DNA from: DAOVXM01 sp963746255 | GTDB taxonomy: Bacteria; Chloroflexota; Anaerolineae; Anaerolineales; UBA4823 | Length of the DNA: 64,000 bases | Direction: 5' to 3' | Assembly: GCA_963746255.1 (NCBI GenBank) | Contig: CAVVAJ010000009.1 | Location: forward strand, 1,550,001-1,614,000 | Shown here: piece after piece, positions 52,024 to 60,329 of the stretch | Numbering within the stretch: position 1 is the stretch's first letter | How the letters are laid out: every line of letters begins with the position of its first letter | The notes under the pieces: model-generated | Told to the model about the DNA's origin: nothing | Database searches by the model: none | What the model saw: the letters and a program-made list of their open reading frames with translations, nothing else | Translations under genes and position numbers: made by a program

Positions 52024-52920
52024 TTAATTCAGCAGGATTCGGTTCTTCTTGCGTTTCTCTTCGTATAGTGCCCTATCCGCTTGTGCCAACATTTTGTTAA
52101 TATCCTTAGCGCCGTTCTGTGGATCGAATTTGGCCACACCTATGCTTAGGGCGAGCTGGTACTGCTGATTATTCTGGTTGCTTTTTTCCAGCTGGTAGCG
52201 TAAGCGGGCGAGTATGGTTTCGATGTTATGCTGGGGGGCATCGATTGCCAGGATGGTAAACTCATCACCACCAAACCGTGCGATTAGGTCGGAAGAGCGT
52301 AGGGTTGATTTCATGATGGATGCAACTGTCTTCAGGGCGCTGTCACCTTCGGTGTGACCGAAATTATCATTGATCTGCTTCAAACCGTCTAAGTCGGCGA
52401 AAAAGAGGATTAACTCTCGATCTGAGCGTTGGGCGATTTTAATGTGCTGCAAGGCTAACGACTGGAAACCACGCCGGTTTAGCAGCCCCGTAAGTTCATC
52501 TACAAGCGACATGCGCCGCATGTTCTCTAGCGATCGGTGGCGCTCAAGCGCAAATAACATCGCTCTAATGAGCTGATCCGCTTCCATCGCCCCCTTCTCT
52601 AGATAATCCTGTGCTCCTTCGCGAACAGCTCGCAGCGCGAGCGCCTTATCATTGATGGCAGTCATCACCACGATAGGAATGTGTGGTGCGAGGGAATACA
52701 TGGCATCAAATGTGCTGAATCCTTTGCTGTCTGGTAATGTGAGATCGAGCAGGATGATATCAAAGTTGTATGAGCATGCAAGCTGTTGCGCTGTGTCAAG
52801 ATTTTCCACGTGCTGAACTTCGAATCTGTCTGAGTTTGAGCGAGACAGAATGGTCTGTAGCACCCAAGCGTAATCTGGGTTGTCCTCTACCAATAATACC
52901 TTTACATGCTCAGCGCCCAT
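52024..52920 (-). CDS. Response regulator with GGDEF diguanylate cyclase domain
   Basis: This 298-aa protein has a REC domain (about residues 6-125: LLVEDN, phospho-acceptor Asp in ILLDLTLPDS, late Lys in YLEKGA) and a GGDEF domain (about 140-298: FFADLDGLKQIND, RFGGDEF). The inhibitory I-site RSSD lies five residues before GGDEF, so product inhibition is expected. It would make cyclic di-GMP after phosphorylation. No histidine kinase is adjacent. Confidence 0.92.
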   Translation of the reverse strand: MGAEHVKVLLVEDNPDYAWVLQTILSRSNSDRFEVQHVENLDTAQQLACSYNFDIILLDLTLPDSKGFSTFDAMYSLAPHIPIVVMTAINDKALALRAVREGAQDYLEKGAMEADQLIRAMLFALERHRSLENMRRMSLVDELTGLLNRRGFQSLALQHIKIAQRSDRELILFFADLDGLKQINDNFGHTEGDSALKTVASIMKSTLRSSDLIARFGGDEFTILAIDAPQHNIETILARLRYQLEKSNQNNQQYQLALSIGVAKFDPQNGAKDINKMLAQADRALYEEKRKKNRILLN

Positions 52921-53043
52921 TATCGCACCCTAAAAACTTATACTTCAAATATGGTCAGATTCTAGCATGTCCCTCCAGGGTGGTCAACTTCGCGGCAAGC
53001 CGCTTCTAGGATAATAAGCTTCTGAGGGCTTGTCGAATTATGC

Positions 53044-53049
53044 TACAAT
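53044..53049 (+). promoter_or_regulatory. -10 box of the small membrane protein gene, leaderless arrangement
   Basis: TACAAT ends six bases before ATG 53056. The -35 region is weak. Confidence 0.5.
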
Positions 53050-53055
53050 AGGGAC

Positions 53056-53490
53056 ATGTCAACCAACGGACCAAAGCAGCCCCTGACAGCAAGGAATCCA
53101 ATTACCCAAAAGGCACACCGCCATGAGGTGTTTATGCAAATCACCTTGCCATTGCTAGTAGGAATAGCGATTGTCGTTGGTCTGTCAGCCGCGGTAATTG
53201 CCTCGGGTGTCAATGGCAGCACAGAGGTCTCCCGGTGGGCAGACATATCCACAATCTGGCTTATCCTGATTACGCTTGCGGGTGGTTTTTTTCTTTTTTG
53301 GGTCTTAGTTGGATTCACATATTTGGTGGTCAAAATTGTTATTGCTTTTCCACCCTTGGCAAGTTCGATCCAGGACTTCTTCATATTAGCAGAACACCGT
53401 GTTCGCGCCATATCAGATAAGGCGGTCGAGCCATTCATGCGATCCAGCAGCTACAAGGCTGGTTTTCTAGCTTTGTTCCGCAAACAATAA
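53056..53490 (+). CDS. Hypothetical membrane protein, two helices
   Basis: I do not recognise this 144-aa protein. A basic N-terminus of about 28 residues is followed by two membrane helices (about 29-49, and 67-96 with LILITLAGGFFLFWVLVGF), then an amphipathic C-terminal tail ending in basic residues. Both termini are probably cytoplasmic. It appears leaderless. The next gene downstream is another small membrane protein, and the two may work together. Confidence 0.6.
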   Translation: MSTNGPKQPLTARNPITQKAHRHEVFMQITLPLLVGIAIVVGLSAAVIASGVNGSTEVSRWADISTIWLILITLAGGFFLFWVLVGFTYLVVKIVIAFPPLASSIQDFFILAEHRVRAISDKAVEPFMRSSSYKAGFLALFRKQ

Positions 53491-53576
53491 TCCTGTCTTA
53501 CAAGCGCTGGCTCCTAAGATAAAAGGTTGATAATCAAAATCCTAGAATGACAAATAAATAGAGAAAGGGACATAGT

Positions 53577-53807
53577 ATGAGGGACAGCGACATTATCGAG
53601 TCAGATCAGGCTGATAAATCCTGGAAAACAAAAACGATTGTAATTGGCGGCGCATTAGGTGCAATGATCGGTGTTGCGGGAGCATATCTGATTGTCCAGC
53701 GGGCGCAAAGTAGAGATGAGCAGATCAGTTTCTCTGTTGGCAAGGGGGTGAAGTTAGGAGTAATTATCTTCACTTTGTTGAGACAGGTTGCGCAGCTGGA
53801 GGATTGA
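53577..53807 (+). CDS. Small hypothetical membrane protein
   Basis: A 76-aa protein with a single Gly-rich membrane helix (about 20-40, IVIGGALGAMIGVAGAYLIV), the kind of helix seen in small YtxH-like or tail proteins. It starts at ATG 53577 with AAAGGG about nine bases upstream. Function is unknown. A strong terminator follows at 53852. Confidence 0.6.
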   Translation: MRDSDIIESDQADKSWKTKTIVIGGALGAMIGVAGAYLIVQRAQSRDEQISFSVGKGVKLGVIIFTLLRQVAQLED

Positions 53808-53851
53808 CCCTCGATATTGCCTGTTACACGACCAAATTAATAACGGATTTG

Positions 53852-53882
53852 CCTGGTTGTGCTTGAATGCAACCAGGTTTTT
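53852..53882 (+). terminator. Intrinsic terminator before tetR
   Basis: CCTGGTTG (53852-53859) pairs with CAACCAGG (53870-53877), loop of ten, followed by five T. Confidence 0.85.
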
Positions 53883-53885
53883 CTA

Positions 53886-53938
53886 TTGACAAGAAGGGGA
53901 TATTTTCTGTAAAATACATATGAACGTACGTTCGTTCA
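53886..53938 (+). promoter_or_regulatory. tetR promoter with overlapping palindromic operator
   Basis: TTGACA (53886-53891) and TAAAAT (53910-53915) are spaced 18 bp. Directly after it lies TGAACG-N6-CGTTCA (53921-53938), which contains the perfect palindrome GAACGTACGTTC (53922-53933), over the transcription start. This suits autorepression by the TetR protein. Confidence 0.75.
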
Positions 53939-53960
53939 CATGTCATATGTGGGAGGTTCC

Positions 53961-54575
53961 ATGGTAAGCGACAATATTCAGCGCGGTGAACAAACCCGGT
54001 TGGAGATCATCCGTGCAGCTCATATGTTGTTCGTTCAGCAAGGGTACCATGGTACCTCAATGCGCCAGATAGCCAAACAAGCTGGGATTGCGCTCGGTGG
54101 TCTGTATAACCACTTCTCTGGAAAAGATGCTGTGTTCAGCACCGTCTTCTTGGAATACCACCCCTATCATGAAGTCCTGCCGGCGGTACTAGCTGCTTCG
54201 GGAAAGACAATCGAAGAATATGTCAGCGCGGTGGCTGCTCGTATGCATGAAACGCTCGAGCGCCGCCCGGATTTTATGAAACTGATGTTTATTGAAGTGG
54301 TTGAATTTAACAGTACGCACATTCGCCAACTTTTCAGCGAGATGCTCCCAGAACTACTAATGTTGGCTGAACGGATCCAAGCAACAGATCATGCCAAATT
54401 GCGACCTATTCCCCAGCTGCTCTTGATCCGGGTGTACTTTGGAATATTGTTTGGATATTACCTGACCGAAATCATCATGGCAGATAATGCTCCAGAGGCA
54501 TTTAGCGATTATGCCTGGGATGCTTTTATCAATGTATATTTACATGGCATTTTAAGAGATGGCGGATGTGAGTGA
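53961..54575 (+). CDS. TetR/AcrR family transcriptional repressor
   Basis: A 204-aa regulator with an N-terminal helix-turn-helix (TRLEIIRAAHMLFVQQGYHGTSMRQIAKQAGIALGGLYNHFSGKDAVF) and a helical ligand domain. ATG 53961 has GGGAGG upstream; an earlier ATG at 53940 is less favoured. A TetR-type operator overlaps its promoter. It probably controls the ABC-2/HlyD export genes that follow on the same strand, as TetR proteins do for YbhGFSR-type pumps. Confidence 0.9.
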   Translation: MVSDNIQRGEQTRLEIIRAAHMLFVQQGYHGTSMRQIAKQAGIALGGLYNHFSGKDAVFSTVFLEYHPYHEVLPAVLAASGKTIEEYVSAVAARMHETLERRPDFMKLMFIEVVEFNSTHIRQLFSEMLPELLMLAERIQATDHAKLRPIPQLLLIRVYFGILFGYYLTEIIMADNAPEAFSDYAWDAFINVYLHGILRDGGCE

Positions 54576-54869
54576 ATTAACAATTCAAAGGTTTCGAAGA
54601 GGTAAAACTTGCCCAATATATTGGAGTGGTCTTTTGCTGTACTCGCCTTAGTAATGATCTCCAACCATGGACTTGTCAGCGCGAACCTCCATATCAGAAG
54701 ATCCCGCTGCCCCAACCGACAGTAAGTATGATTAATGGTCCACCGAGTAGCCGAGTTCATCCTCACACCATGAACGGATTTGTTAGTAAATTGGATATCG
54801 CATACAAAAGCAGCTTGGTCATTTTCCGTCTCTGTTAAGATTTCAAAGGAAATAGCGGCAGCTAAGTAG
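54576..54869. other. Gap between tetR and the exporter genes
   Basis: About 290 bp with no convincing gene. A 70-codon open frame at 54626 looks non-coding in composition. AAGGAAAT lies about 20 bases before the permease ATG. I find no clear promoter or second operator, so the exporter genes could be read from the tetR promoter. Confidence 0.35.
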
Positions 54870-56003
54870 ATGTTTACCGGTCGATTGTTGTCACTCGTTC
54901 GTAAAGAGTTCATCCAGATCGTCCGCGATCCGCGCACGTTGATGTTGGCACTGGTGATGCCGATCATGCAGCTGTTCTTGATGGGGTATGCGGCAACCAA
55001 CGATGTACGCAATGTGTCTCTGGCTGTCTTTGATCAAGATCGCGGTCCTGAGGCGCGCGCTCTGTTGGACTCTTATCGCGCGGCAGACTATTTTGATCTT
55101 GCATATGAAGCTGACTCAGAAGCTAAGTTGGGTGAATTGATCGATGGAGGTGAAGCGCGCGTCGGTTTGATCATCCCGCCGGATTATAGCTACCAGTTAC
55201 ACAGCGCCGGCAGCTCTCAAGTTGCATTTATCTTGGATGGAAGCGACCCAACTGTCGCTTCCACAGCGCTGTCGGCCGCACAGCTTATCGGTCAAGAGCA
55301 CTCTACCCAGATATTCCTTGACCGGTTTGCGCGTCGCGGACTGTTCACGTCCTTCCAGATGCCTGTCGAAGTACGGACGCGGGTGTGGTACAACCCCGAT
55401 TTGAAGAGCGCATATTTCATGATCCCGGGTGTGATCAGCACCATTTTATTCTCGATAACATCTATTTTGACGGCTACCTCCATTGTGAGAGAACGGGAAC
55501 GCGGCACGATCGAACAGTTAATTGTTACTCCCATTCGTTCCTGGGAGCTTGTGGTTGGCAAGCTACTGCCCTATATAATTCTGGCATTTTTAAATACTTT
55601 CGAAGTGCTGTTCCTCGGCTCGTGGTGGTTTAAAGTGCCTTTCAGGGGAAGTATAATTTTGCTGCTCGCTTTGTCGGGCATCTTCTTGTTAACCAGTCTA
55701 GGGATTGGGCTGTTGGCTTCGACAGTCGCAAAGACACAGCAAGAGGCGATGTTGGGTGTTTTCATGTTAATCCTGCCGGTCTTATTTCTATCGGGTTTCT
55801 TCTTCCCCATTGAAGCTATGCCGGTTGCGCTGCAACTGGTCTCTTATCTCTCTCCCCTTCGTTATTATCTGGTCATTATCCGTTCGATTTTATTAAAAGG
55901 TGTTGGGATTGAGTCGTTATGGAATGAAGTGATGGCGTTAACCATCTTCGGGTTGGCGATCATGATCACCGCAGCCATGCGGTTTCGGAAGCGTTTGGAT
56001 TAA
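54870..56003 (+). CDS. ABC-2 type exporter permease
   Basis: This 377-aa permease has one N-terminal membrane helix (ALVMPIMQLFLMGYA), a large outside domain (about 45-180), and five C-terminal helices. Motifs such as RDPRTLMLALVMPIMQL, TATSIVRERERGTIEQLIVTPI and SGFFFPIEAMP are typical for YbhR/YhhJ permeases. It is the only permease in the locus, so it probably acts as a homodimer. It precedes the HlyD and two ATPase genes. Confidence 0.9.
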   Translation: MFTGRLLSLVRKEFIQIVRDPRTLMLALVMPIMQLFLMGYAATNDVRNVSLAVFDQDRGPEARALLDSYRAADYFDLAYEADSEAKLGELIDGGEARVGLIIPPDYSYQLHSAGSSQVAFILDGSDPTVASTALSAAQLIGQEHSTQIFLDRFARRGLFTSFQMPVEVRTRVWYNPDLKSAYFMIPGVISTILFSITSILTATSIVRERERGTIEQLIVTPIRSWELVVGKLLPYIILAFLNTFEVLFLGSWWFKVPFRGSIILLLALSGIFLLTSLGIGLLASTVAKTQQEAMLGVFMLILPVLFLSGFFFPIEAMPVALQLVSYLSPLRYYLVIIRSILLKGVGIESLWNEVMALTIFGLAIMITAAMRFRKRLD

Positions 56004-56029
56004 CGCAGGTTGGTTTTTGGAGGTGGAAA

Positions 56030-57382
56030 ATGAAAAGTAAGCTGCGTAAGCTTCTCCCACTAGTATTCGTTCTGACGATTGTGGCCCTGGTTTATTGGTA
56101 CTTTAGTGATTATGGCGCGAGTGCTGAACAGGAGGGGCTGTATGCCTCAGGGACCATCGAAGCGCCCCAAGTTGTCATTACCTCCCAGATTGGCGGTCAA
56201 GTGGTTGTAATTAATGTTCATCCGGGTGATCAAGTTGAGATAGGGCAGGAATTGATCCAGTTAGATGATGCGATACTGCAAGCTCAGTTGTCGCAGGCTG
56301 CAGCGGCAGTGGTGCAAGCTGAATCGAACCTTGCTCTCGTGGCTGCTGGATTACCGAAAGCCCAACGCGATGTCGCAAATGCTTCAGCAGAGTTAGAGGT
56401 GATTCATGCACAGCAGGCGATCGATGAATTATACGATAAGGCAGAGCTCATGGCCGCCCAGGCTGCGAAGGAGAACGCTGATGGGCGGAACTCTGTCCGA
56501 CTAGCAGAACGGCGCGTGAACGGACTCCTAGCACCAGCCACCGAGATTGACCTTGATATCGCGAAATCGACCGTCATTCTTACTGACGCCGCAATAAAAC
56601 GCGCTGAACGCGAGTTAAAACGATTGCTTGCTAAACCGGAGGATAATCCCAAAAGGGCGGCTGCGGTTTTACTTGTTTCGGTATTGAAGAAGCAGCACGA
56701 TTTGGCGGTACGGAGACTTAATTATCTAGAGCAAGGTCCCAATGACATTACTATCGCACAGGCTGAGGCGGATTTAAGACTTGCACAAGCGGCTTTGGAT
56801 GATGCTGAACAGCGGTATAAGCAGCTCAGTGATGGGCCTGATCCTGATTTATTGGTATTAGCGGAGATGCGCTTTGTAACTGCTCAAGCTAACCTGGCGG
56901 CGGCGCAGGCTGCGCCGAGTCCAGAGCAACTAGCGTTAGCTGAATCTCAGGTCGGGGTTGTCCAAGCTGGACTAGATGTCGTCCAGGCGCAGATTACGAA
57001 ATTAATCCTGTCAGCTCCGCTGGATTGTATTGTTGTAAATCGTTCGGTAGAGCCGGGGGAAGTCGTCGCACCGGGGGCACCGCTATTAACGTTAGCTCGC
57101 CTTGATGATCTTACGATCACGGTTTACATTCCTGAAGATCGATATGGGGCAATATCTCTTGGGCAGAAAGCTTTGGTTAGGGTGGATTCTTTTCCCGGTG
57201 AGAAGTTTGAAGCAACTGTAATGCGGATTGCCGACCAGGCGGAATTCACCCCCCGCAATGTTCAAACAGAAGAAGGCCGCAAATCAACAGTTTTTGCGGT
57301 CGAATTGTCGGTCCAGAGCCCCCCGGGAAAGTTGAAACCAGGCATGCCAGCCGATGTGTACTTTGATACAGATAACGGATAA
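56030..57382 (+). CDS. HlyD/YbhG-family periplasmic adaptor-like protein
   Basis: A 450-aa membrane-fusion protein: one N-terminal helix (LPLVFVLTIVALVYWYF), a biotinyl-lipoyl half (GGQVVVINVHPGDQVEIGQ), a long alpha-helical hairpin of about 200 residues, the second lipoyl half, and a beta-barrel domain. In Gram-negatives it would bridge to TolC; here no outer-membrane channel is seen. GGAGG precedes the ATG. Confidence 0.88.
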   Translation: MKSKLRKLLPLVFVLTIVALVYWYFSDYGASAEQEGLYASGTIEAPQVVITSQIGGQVVVINVHPGDQVEIGQELIQLDDAILQAQLSQAAAAVVQAESNLALVAAGLPKAQRDVANASAELEVIHAQQAIDELYDKAELMAAQAAKENADGRNSVRLAERRVNGLLAPATEIDLDIAKSTVILTDAAIKRAERELKRLLAKPEDNPKRAAAVLLVSVLKKQHDLAVRRLNYLEQGPNDITIAQAEADLRLAQAALDDAEQRYKQLSDGPDPDLLVLAEMRFVTAQANLAAAQAAPSPEQLALAESQVGVVQAGLDVVQAQITKLILSAPLDCIVVNRSVEPGEVVAPGAPLLTLARLDDLTITVYIPEDRYGAISLGQKALVRVDSFPGEKFEATVMRIADQAEFTPRNVQTEEGRKSTVFAVELSVQSPPGKLKPGMPADVYFDTDNG

Positions 57383-57391
57383 TTCAGTCTG

Positions 57392-58360
57392 ATGCACATT
57401 GTAGCTCATCACTTAAATAAAGCTTTTGGTGATAACCTGGCAGTAAACGATCTCAACCTGCAGGTGGCGGAGGGAGATGTATATGGTTTAGTCGGACCAG
57501 ATGGTGCTGGAAAAACATCGACCCTTCGGCTACTTTGTGGAGCTTTTCAGCCAACTCATATGGAGGTGGTTGGAAAATCAGAAATCAGGATATGCGAGTT
57601 TGATATATCAAGTCAAACAGAACAAGCCCGTTCAAGGATCGGGTATCTTGCCCAGCGCTTCTCGTTATATGAGGAGTTAACGGTATTGGAGAATTTGCGT
57701 TTCTTCGCCGAAATACGCGGACTAGCGGCTCGTGAGTGGCGACCACGCTGTATGGATATCCTTAATTTTGTCGGACTAGATCAATTTATTGATCGCCGCG
57801 CCGGGAATCTCTCCGGCGGTATGCGGCAGAAGCTGGGACTGGCAGCTGCACTGGTTCACCAGCCCCAAGTACTCCTTTTAGATGAACCAACCACTGGAGT
57901 AGACCCTGTTACACGACAGGATTTTTGGCAGCTCATTATACGCCTGGCAGCCAATAGTGATCAAAAAAAAGGGGGCGTTGCTGTGATAGTGAGCACACCT
58001 TATATGGACGAAGCTGCACGCTGTTCGCGTGTTGGATTCATGCGCCGGGGACGGATGATCGTGGAAGGGACACCGCGAGCGCTGTTGGAGAAGTTGGGAA
58101 GGAGGATTTTTGAGCTGCGTGGCTCTGATATGTCAGCATTACGGCAGATTGCAGAAGATTATCAAGATATCCTATCTGTACAGATGTTCGGTGACCGGAT
58201 GCATTTGCGGGTCAAGACAGATAAAATAGAGACCCTTCAGGACGAGCTGTCTGAGTATATCTCTGGTCGGCTTGGTGAGGATTTTCGTTTACGCCAAATT
58301 CCTGGCGGATTAGAAGATGTATTCCACGCCCTAGTTGAGGGAGATGAGAGTATATTGTGA
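57392..58360 (+). CDS. ABC exporter ATPase (YbhF N-terminal-half type, degenerate H-loop)
   Basis: A 322-aa nucleotide-binding protein. Walker A is GPDGAGKTS, the signature is LSGGMRQKLGLA, Walker B is VLLLDEPTTGVDP. The switch (H-loop) region reads VSTPYMDEAARC, with Pro where the catalytic His is expected. This matches the first half of fused ATPases such as YbhF. Activity probably depends on its partner encoded by the next gene, which overlaps by four bases. Confidence 0.88.
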   Translation: MHIVAHHLNKAFGDNLAVNDLNLQVAEGDVYGLVGPDGAGKTSTLRLLCGAFQPTHMEVVGKSEIRICEFDISSQTEQARSRIGYLAQRFSLYEELTVLENLRFFAEIRGLAAREWRPRCMDILNFVGLDQFIDRRAGNLSGGMRQKLGLAAALVHQPQVLLLDEPTTGVDPVTRQDFWQLIIRLAANSDQKKGGVAVIVSTPYMDEAARCSRVGFMRRGRMIVEGTPRALLEKLGRRIFELRGSDMSALRQIAEDYQDILSVQMFGDRMHLRVKTDKIETLQDELSEYISGRLGEDFRLRQIPGGLEDVFHALVEGDESIL

Positions 58361-59286
58361 AGACAGTAATTCATGCTGAAAATTTGACTCGCCGCTTCGG
58401 AGAGTTTACCGCCGTAGATCACGTTTCATTTTCAGTGGAAGCGGGAGAGGTTGTTGGCTATTTAGGGCCAAATGGTTCTGGTAAGACAACCACCATCAGG
58501 GTGCTACTCGGGTTGCTGTTGCCTTCTGATGGTACTGCTCATGTGCTGGGCTACGATGTCGTGGAAAATCCCGAGCGTATTCGCGCTAATGTCGGCTACA
58601 TGTCCCAAAAATTTGCATTGTACAATGAGCTCACTGTTCGTGAGAATCTTGCTTTCTATGCTGGGGTTTATGGTGTTCGCGGTAGCCGTCGACTGGATGA
58701 GGTTTTGGAACAAGTTGAGCTGCTGCGCTACCAGCAGGAAAGAGTTGAGAACCTTTCGACGGGCTGGCGTCAAAGGCTGGCGCTTGCGATAGCGATAGTG
58801 CATAGTCCGCGCCTGTTGTTTTTGGATGAGCCGACCAGTGGTGTAGACCCTACAGCCCGGCGGGTTTTTTGGGATTTAATCTACCAATTAGTAGACCAAG
58901 GGGTCACTGCATTTGTTACTACCCATTATATGGATGAAGCGGAATACTGCCGGCGGGTTGGTATTATGCGTGATGGGCGATTGCTGGCGATAGATTCGCC
59001 TTCGAATTTGAAAGCGACTGCTTTACCGGGTAAGGCTTGGGATGTCTTTGCTGAGCCACTGCTGCCCGCATTGCTCTCCTTAGAAAACTGTGGATTTGTA
59101 GAACGAGCAGGGCTGGCAGGAGACCACCTGCGGGCAATTACCGCAGCTGATATCAGCGCAAGGGGGATGCTAAATCACCTGGCAGCCGAAGGGATGGTCG
59201 ATATTCAGGTACGGGAAGTAGAACCGTCTTTTGAGGATGTGTTTCTATCCCTTGCAACGCCCGATTACTCAGCTGCAATGATATAA
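58357..59286 (+). CDS. ABC exporter ATPase (YbhF C-terminal-half type)
   Basis: A 309-aa nucleotide-binding protein starting with GTG at 58357, overlapping the previous stop. Walker A is GPNGSGKTT, Walker B is LLFLDEPTSGVDP, and the H-loop THYMDEAEYC is intact. Its signature is LSTGWRQRLALA rather than LSGG. It complements the preceding degenerate ATPase: together they look like a split YbhF. Confidence 0.9.
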   Translation: MKTVIHAENLTRRFGEFTAVDHVSFSVEAGEVVGYLGPNGSGKTTTIRVLLGLLLPSDGTAHVLGYDVVENPERIRANVGYMSQKFALYNELTVRENLAFYAGVYGVRGSRRLDEVLEQVELLRYQQERVENLSTGWRQRLALAIAIVHSPRLLFLDEPTSGVDPTARRVFWDLIYQLVDQGVTAFVTTHYMDEAEYCRRVGIMRDGRLLAIDSPSNLKATALPGKAWDVFAEPLLPALLSLENCGFVERAGLAGDHLRAITAADISARGMLNHLAAEGMVDIQVREVEPSFEDVFLSLATPDYSAAMI

Positions 59287-59297
59287 AAAAGCTGGCG

Positions 59298-59303
59298 TAT
59301 AAT
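59298..59303 (+). promoter_or_regulatory. -10 box of the PfkB kinase gene, leaderless arrangement
   Basis: TATAAT ends six bases before ATG 59310, and the -35 region is weak. The gene thus seems to have its own promoter just after the exporter operon. Confidence 0.5.
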
Positions 59304-59309
59304 TCTTGT

Positions 59310-60329
59310 ATGGAACCATCAACTCCCCGATTTGTTTTGATGGGTAAGCTGCGTCGAGATTACACCATCCTGCCTTCTGGGCGTGTTTTATTAGATGTGC
59401 CAGGTGGAAACGTACTCTATGCAGCGGTTGGTGCCGCCATTTGGGAACCAGAACCACACCCAGCTTTAGTAGCGAGAATCGGCGAGGATTACCCTCAATC
59501 TTGGCTTGAGGAGTTTGGTGAGCGGGGATTTGATCTGCGGGGCATAAATATCTTACCCCATGAGGTAGACGTGCGATCGTTTGCCGCCTATACGTCACGT
59601 AAATCCCGTACGGATGAAGATCCTGTCTCACATTTCTCTCGACTGGGCGTTCCTTTCCCTAAAGCATTGTTAGGGTATCGGAGCCTCAGTTCACAGATAG
59701 ATAGTAAGACCAATCTGTCACCAACCTCGCTGCGCCAAGGTGATTTGATCCCTGCCTATACCGATGCTACCGCTGCACATATTTGCCCCATGGATTTTTT
59801 GACCCACAGCCTGATCCCAGCAGAGCTGCGCCAAGCTGAATTCACCACTGTTACGCTCGATCCTGCAGCCGGGTACATGAACCCGACTTTTTGGAGTGAC
59901 GTGCCATCGCTGGTCACTGGACTAACAGCCTTTTTACCATCAGAAGAAGAGCTGCGCTACTTATTTGAAGGGAAAAGCAAGGATTTATGGGAAATGGCCG
60001 ATGCCTTGGCTTCCTATGGATGTGAACTAATCGTGATTAAGCGTGGGGAGGGGGGGCAGCTGGTGCTGGATGCTGCAGCCCACAAGCGATGGGAGGTAAC
60101 CGCTTACCCCTCTAAGATGGTAGACCCAACTGGTGCTGGGGATACTTTTTGCGGTGGTTTCCTAGCAGGGTTTCGCCGGACTTATGATCCTCTGGAAGCC
60201 GCGCTGCATGGAAATATTTCTGCATCACTTGCTGTGGAAGGCAGCGGTCCTTTGTACGCATTGGATGCACTCCCTGGTCTAGCGGATGCCCGTTTGGAGT
60301 CACTGCGCCAGTCAGTCAGGATATTATGA
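59310..60329 (+). CDS. PfkB-family carbohydrate kinase
   Basis: A 339-aa ribokinase-fold protein. The N-terminal segment PGGNVLYAAVGAAIW corresponds to the GGN motif, and the C-terminal catalytic motif is DPTGAGDTFCGGFLAG, with Asp as the base. The phosphate acceptor (a sugar or nucleoside) is not predictable. The last codons overlap the M20 peptidase gene by ATGA. Confidence 0.85.
   Translation: MEPSTPRFVLMGKLRRDYTILPSGRVLLDVPGGNVLYAAVGAAIWEPEPHPALVARIGEDYPQSWLEEFGERGFDLRGINILPHEVDVRSFAAYTSRKSRTDEDPVSHFSRLGVPFPKALLGYRSLSSQIDSKTNLSPTSLRQGDLIPAYTDATAAHICPMDFLTHSLIPAELRQAEFTTVTLDPAAGYMNPTFWSDVPSLVTGLTAFLPSEEELRYLFEGKSKDLWEMADALASYGCELIVIKRGEGGQLVLDAAAHKRWEVTAYPSKMVDPTGAGDTFCGGFLAGFRRTYDPLEAALHGNISASLAVEGSGPLYALDALPGLADARLESLRQSVRIL

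Noticed and set aside
54626..54838. A 70-codon open frame between tetR and the permease
   Set aside because: Its composition looks non-coding, it has no ribosome-binding site or recognisable motif, and it overlaps an equally long antisense frame.
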